Part shown: piece by piece, positions 61,124 through 64,000 of the stretch
Position numbering within the stretch: the stretch's first letter is position 1
Layout: each line of letters begins with the position of its first letter
Assembly (NCBI RefSeq): GCF_947486615.1
Contig: NZ_CANKUD010000016.1
Location: 33,599-97,598, forward strand
From: an uncultured Modestobacter sp.
Lineage (GTDB): Bacteria > Actinomycetota > Actinomycetes > Mycobacteriales > Geodermatophilaceae
Length of the DNA: 64,000 nucleotides
Reading direction: 5' to 3'
The notes under the pieces: model-generated
The model's input: only the letters and a program-made list of their open reading frames with translations
What the model was told of the DNA's origin: nothing
Database searches by the model: none
Program-made: the position numbers and the translations under genes

Positions 61124-62086
61124 ATGCCGCGTCTCACGGACAGCACAGCTCCGACGGGGTTCGCCTATCTCGGACCCGAGGGTACCTTCGCCGAGGCCGC
61201 GCTCGGCAGCCTCACCGCTGCCGCCGGGACGCCCGCGGGGTGGACCTCCCGGCCCGAGCCGAGCATCGCCGCCGCCCTGCAGGCCGCGCGCACGGGCAGC
61301 GTCCCGGCCGCCCTGGTGCCGCTGGAGAACTCGGTCGAGGGATCGGTGCCGGCCACCATGGACGGCCTGGTCGACGGCGATCCCCTGGTGATCACCCGTG
61401 AGGTGTTCCTCGACGTCGCGTTCGTGCTCGCCGTCCGCCCCGGGACGACGGTCGACCGGGTGCGCACCGTCGCCAGTCACCCGCATGCGCTGGCCCAGTG
61501 CCGCGGCCGGATCGCCGACCTGCTGCCCGGCGCCGACGTGCTGCCGGCCGCCTCCACCGCCGACGCCGCCCGCCGGGTCGCCGCCGGCGAGCTCGACGCC
61601 GCGGTCTGTGCGGCCATCGCCGCCGACCGCTACGACCTCGACGCCCTGGCCACCGACCTGGCCGACCACCCCGGGGCCGTCACCCGGTTCGTGCTGGTGC
61701 AGCGCCCCGGGCAGCTGCCCGCCCCGACGGGTGCGGACAAGACGACGGTCACCGCGGTGGTCGCCGACCGCACCGGCGCGCTGCTGGACCTGCTGGCCGA
61801 GTTCGCCGTCCGCGGGATCAGCCTGACCCGGATCGAGTCGCGGCCCACCCGGGAGCGGCTGGGCGTCTACTCCTTCTCCATCGACTGCGAGGGGCACGTG
61901 GCCGACCGTCGGGTGGGCGACGCGCTCGCGGCGCTGCACCGGCTCGCCGAGGAGCTGCGATTCCTCGGCTCCTACCCGCGGGCCGACGCGCTGGCCGGCA
62001 AGCCGGTCGAGGAGTGGGTGGCCGACGCCGCCTTCGCCGACGCCGAGGCGTGGCTGACCCGGGTGCGGGGAGGGCAGGCCGGCTGA
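61124..62086 (+). CDS. pheA: Prephenate dehydratase
   Basis: A 320-residue enzyme of phenylalanine synthesis turning prephenate into phenylpyruvate. Catalytic domain: FAYLGPEGTFAEAALGSL, ALVPLENSVEGSVPATMDGL, and VASHPHALAQCRGRI; the TRF motif is in PGAVTRFVLVQRP. The C-terminal ACT domain (TAVVADRTGALLDLLAEFAV, then ISLTRIESRPTRERLGVY) holds the Phe-binding ESRP motif and gives feedback control. Stand-alone form, without chorismate mutase, as usual in actinobacteria. ATG 61124. Confidence 0.93.
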   Translation: MPRLTDSTAPTGFAYLGPEGTFAEAALGSLTAAAGTPAGWTSRPEPSIAAALQAARTGSVPAALVPLENSVEGSVPATMDGLVDGDPLVITREVFLDVAFVLAVRPGTTVDRVRTVASHPHALAQCRGRIADLLPGADVLPAASTADAARRVAAGELDAAVCAAIAADRYDLDALATDLADHPGAVTRFVLVQRPGQLPAPTGADKTTVTAVVADRTGALLDLLAEFAVRGISLTRIESRPTRERLGVYSFSIDCEGHVADRRVGDALAALHRLAEELRFLGSYPRADALAGKPVEEWVADAAFADAEAWLTRVRGGQAG

Positions 62087-62229
62087 CCGGCACCACCCTG
62101 GGTCGTGCGCCACGGTGACCCAGTCTGCGTCGTCCGGGGTCTGCTGGGAAACCGGGACGGACCGGTTCGTCTGTCGCTTCCCTGGGCACGCCCGGACCGG
62201 CGGGGGGACGACGCGCGAGGAGGAGCGGC

Positions 62230-63165
62230 ATGGCGCAGCACTGGGTGGCCACGGACTTCGGTGGCCTCGACGTCCTCGACCTGCAGGAGCACGAGGTGCC
62301 GCCACCGGGCCCCGGTGAGGTGACGATCGCGGTCACCGCGGCCGGGATGAACCCCGCCGATGCCAAGCACGTGGCCCGCGAGGGCGACCGCAGCCGGCTG
62401 CCGATCCCGATCGGGTACGAGGCCGCCGGCCGGATCACCGCGGTGGGCCCCGACACCGAGATCGCCTCCGGCGGCGGCGAGGTCGGGGACGAGGTGCTGG
62501 CCTTCCGGATCAGCGGCGGCTACGCCACCGAGGTGACCGTGCCGGCGTCGGCGGTGTTCGCCCGGCCGCCGTCCCTGGCCCCGGAGGAGGCGGCCAACCT
62601 GCTGCTGGCCGGGACGACGGCGGCCGAGATGCTGCACGTCACCGGCGTGACCGCGGGCGACACGGTGCTGCTGCACGGGGCGTCGGGAGCGGTCGGGGTG
62701 AGCGTGCTGCAGCAGGCGGCGCTGCTCGGTGCCCGGGTGATCGGCACCGCGGGGGAGCACGGCGCCGACGTCGTCCGGCGGTTCGGCGGGGAGCCGGTGC
62801 GCTACGGCGACGGGCTGGCCGACCGGGTGCGCGCGCTCGCCCCGGACGGGGTCTCCGCCGCGCTGGACGCCGTCGGCACCGACGAGGCGGTCGACGTCTC
62901 CCTCGAGCTGGTCGCCGACCGGCAGCGGATCGTCACCATCGCCGCGATGCAGCGCGGGGAGTCCGCGGGCATCCGGGTGATCGGCGGGTCCATGCCCGAC
63001 AGCGCCGCCTACCGCGACTCGGTGCGGGCCCCGCTGGTGGAGCTCGCCGCGCAGGGCCGGCTCGTCGTCCGGATGGCGCGGACGTTCCCGCTCACCCAGG
63101 CGCGTGCCGCGCTGGACCTGCTGATGAGCGGTCACCCGGGCGGCAAGCTCGCGCTGCTGCCCTGA
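62230..63165 (+). CDS. Zinc-independent quinone oxidoreductase-like MDR protein
   Basis: A 311-residue medium-chain reductase. EHEVPPPGPGEVTIAVTAAG and MNPADAKHVAREGDRSRLP give the N-terminal GroES-like fold without the cysteine and histidine zinc ligands, and GDTVLLHGASGAVGVSVLQQ is the NADPH-binding glycine loop (AxxGxxG type) of quinone reductases. ATG 62230 has GGAGGAG seven bases upstream. Substrate unknown; it should be a cytoplasmic NADPH-dependent reductase. Confidence 0.88.
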   Translation: MAQHWVATDFGGLDVLDLQEHEVPPPGPGEVTIAVTAAGMNPADAKHVAREGDRSRLPIPIGYEAAGRITAVGPDTEIASGGGEVGDEVLAFRISGGYATEVTVPASAVFARPPSLAPEEAANLLLAGTTAAEMLHVTGVTAGDTVLLHGASGAVGVSVLQQAALLGARVIGTAGEHGADVVRRFGGEPVRYGDGLADRVRALAPDGVSAALDAVGTDEAVDVSLELVADRQRIVTIAAMQRGESAGIRVIGGSMPDSAAYRDSVRAPLVELAAQGRLVVRMARTFPLTQARAALDLLMSGHPGGKLALLP

Positions 63166-63208
63166 CGGCTTGCGCTGGAGTGCACTCCAGCTCCTAGCGT
63201 CCGCGGGC

Positions 63209-63624
63209 ATGAGACCAGTGACCGGGTACGCGGCCCACGGACCAGGGCAGGGACTGCGGCCGATCGAGTTCACCCGCCGGGACCTGCGGGCCGACGACGT
63301 CGCCGTGCGGGTCACGCACGTCGGTGTCTGCCACAGCGACCTGCACGCCGTCGAGGGCATGACCGCCGGGGCGCCGCCGCTCGTGCCCGGGCACGAGTTC
63401 ACCGGCGAGGTGACCGCGGTCGGCACCGAGGTGACCCGCTTCCGGGCCGGCGACGCGGTCGCGGTGGGCAACATCGTCGACTCGTGCGGGCGGTGCGACA
63501 AACTGCCTCGCTCACCGAGTGCCCTACTGCCGCGAGTTCCCGGCCACCACCTGCGGCGGGCACGACCGGCGCGACGGTAGCCCACCCAGGGCGCGTACTC
63601 GACCGAGTACGTCGCTCGCGACGC
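63209..63624 (+). pseudogene. Zinc alcohol dehydrogenase, frameshifted at the contig end
   Basis: From ATG 63209 the frame gives a good start of an AdhC/YahK-like NADP alcohol dehydrogenase: VGVCHSDLHAVEGMTAG with catalytic Cys/His-type ligands, PGHEFTGEVTAVGTEV with GHE, and DSCGRCDK, the first structural zinc cysteines. After that the expected sequence continues only in other frames: YCREFPATTCGGHDRRDGS in +1 from about 63502, then TQGAYSTEYVARDA after a second shift near 63588. Two frameshifts in 100 bases, just before a poly-G artefact, point to sequencing errors rather than gene decay. Confidence 0.7.
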
Positions 63625-64000
63625 AGTGCCCCTGGACGGACAGCCGCCCGCTGAGGTCCGCTCCGACCCCGAGCGGTACGACGAGCTGTACTGCACCTGC
63701 CCGAGGTCGGCCGGGCATCCCCCGCTGGGCGCCAGGGTCGTTCAAGGGTGCCCGGGATGGGCGAACCGCCTGTGTCGGTTCCCTCAGGGGGCCGGTGTCA
63801 CCGTCAGCCGGGCAGTGGCATCGCCCTCGGTCAGCCAGATGAGGCGGTAGCGGGGGGGGGGGGGGGGGGGGGGGGGGCGGGGGGGGGGGGGGGGGGGGCG
63901 GGGGGGGGGCGGGGGGGCCCCCCCCCGGGGCGGGCCGGGGGCGGCCCCGGGGGCCGCGGGGGGGCGGCCCGCGACGCCGGCGGGGACCCCGCGCGGCGGC
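63625..64000. other. Unreliable contig end with poly-G tract
   Basis: From about 63851 the sequence is almost only G, then G/C, which no coding or repeat explanation fits. Before it (63625-63850) the alcohol-dehydrogenase frame is lost; on the minus strand 20 codons from about 63846 to the TGA at 63784 read like a protein C-terminus (YRLIWLTEGDATARLTVTPA), so two unrelated pieces may be joined here. Confidence 0.85.

Overview
The window is chromosomal DNA of a very GC-rich actinobacterium. Gene style (GTG starts, ATGA/GTGA overlaps, wide codon position 3 GC) and content (DUF6412-like, DUF5926, CtaG, SigC-type sigma, TPR-GGDEF proteins) suggest Geodermatophilaceae (Blastococcus, Modestobacter or Geodermatophilus); the genus is inference. 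It starts inside a gene and ends in a contig terminus: the last 150 bases are a poly-G/GC artefact preceded by frameshifted sequence.

Layout. 1-8.4 kb: a saccharopine-dehydrogenase-like gene and glmL, pentapeptide protein, YidC, two PH-domain membrane proteins, rhodanese and an acyl-CoA ligase. 8.6-18.04 kb: a complete L-arabinose-type module: ChvE-type binding protein, ABC ATPase and permease, LacI repressor, FGGY kinase, AraD and AraA. Two matching operators (TGTTAGCGCTMACA) sit at both promoters, the second inside the 3' end of the repressor gene.

18.04-29.74 kb is an accessory island with clearly lower GC, especially 18.4-23.5 kb. It carries orphan genes (a stand-alone DnaX tau-type domain, a large PIN-like nuclease, a truncated MazG-like gene, unknowns), then small unrelated genes in mixed orientation (two GNATs, a MerR-methyltransferase fusion, LysE exporter, VOC protein, zinc-ribbon protein). 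Two repeat families mark it: palindromes with an ACGTCC core in the left part, and in nearly every gap from 23.7 to 28.4 kb a CGGMCCVAAAACG-type box with an imperfect inverted repeat, giving a cassette-array look. No integrase or tRNA is visible.

29.9-53.3 kb returns to core-type DNA: P450, DUF5926, CtaG, an ECF sigma/zinc-finger pair, secreted hydrolase, arginine deiminase, ArsR, a B12-riboswitch-controlled cobalamin ABC operon ending in a CbiX-type protein, decayed glpD and flavin oxidase remnants, DyP peroxidase, MFS and FUSC exporters, a TipA-like MerR regulator and a haloalkane dehalogenase. 53.4-61 kb holds a Mn-riboswitch-controlled GDT1-family exporter, larC, a methyltransferase and two translationally coupled TPR-GGDEF genes. 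The first of these has a C-terminal LarB-like domain in which the residues expected to be catalytic are replaced (Glu to Asp, Cys to Ala). This diguanylate cyclase-pseudo-LarB fusion beside larC is the most striking object in the window, pointing to a link between c-di-GMP and nickel-pincer-cofactor metabolism. pheA and two medium-chain dehydrogenase genes close the window.
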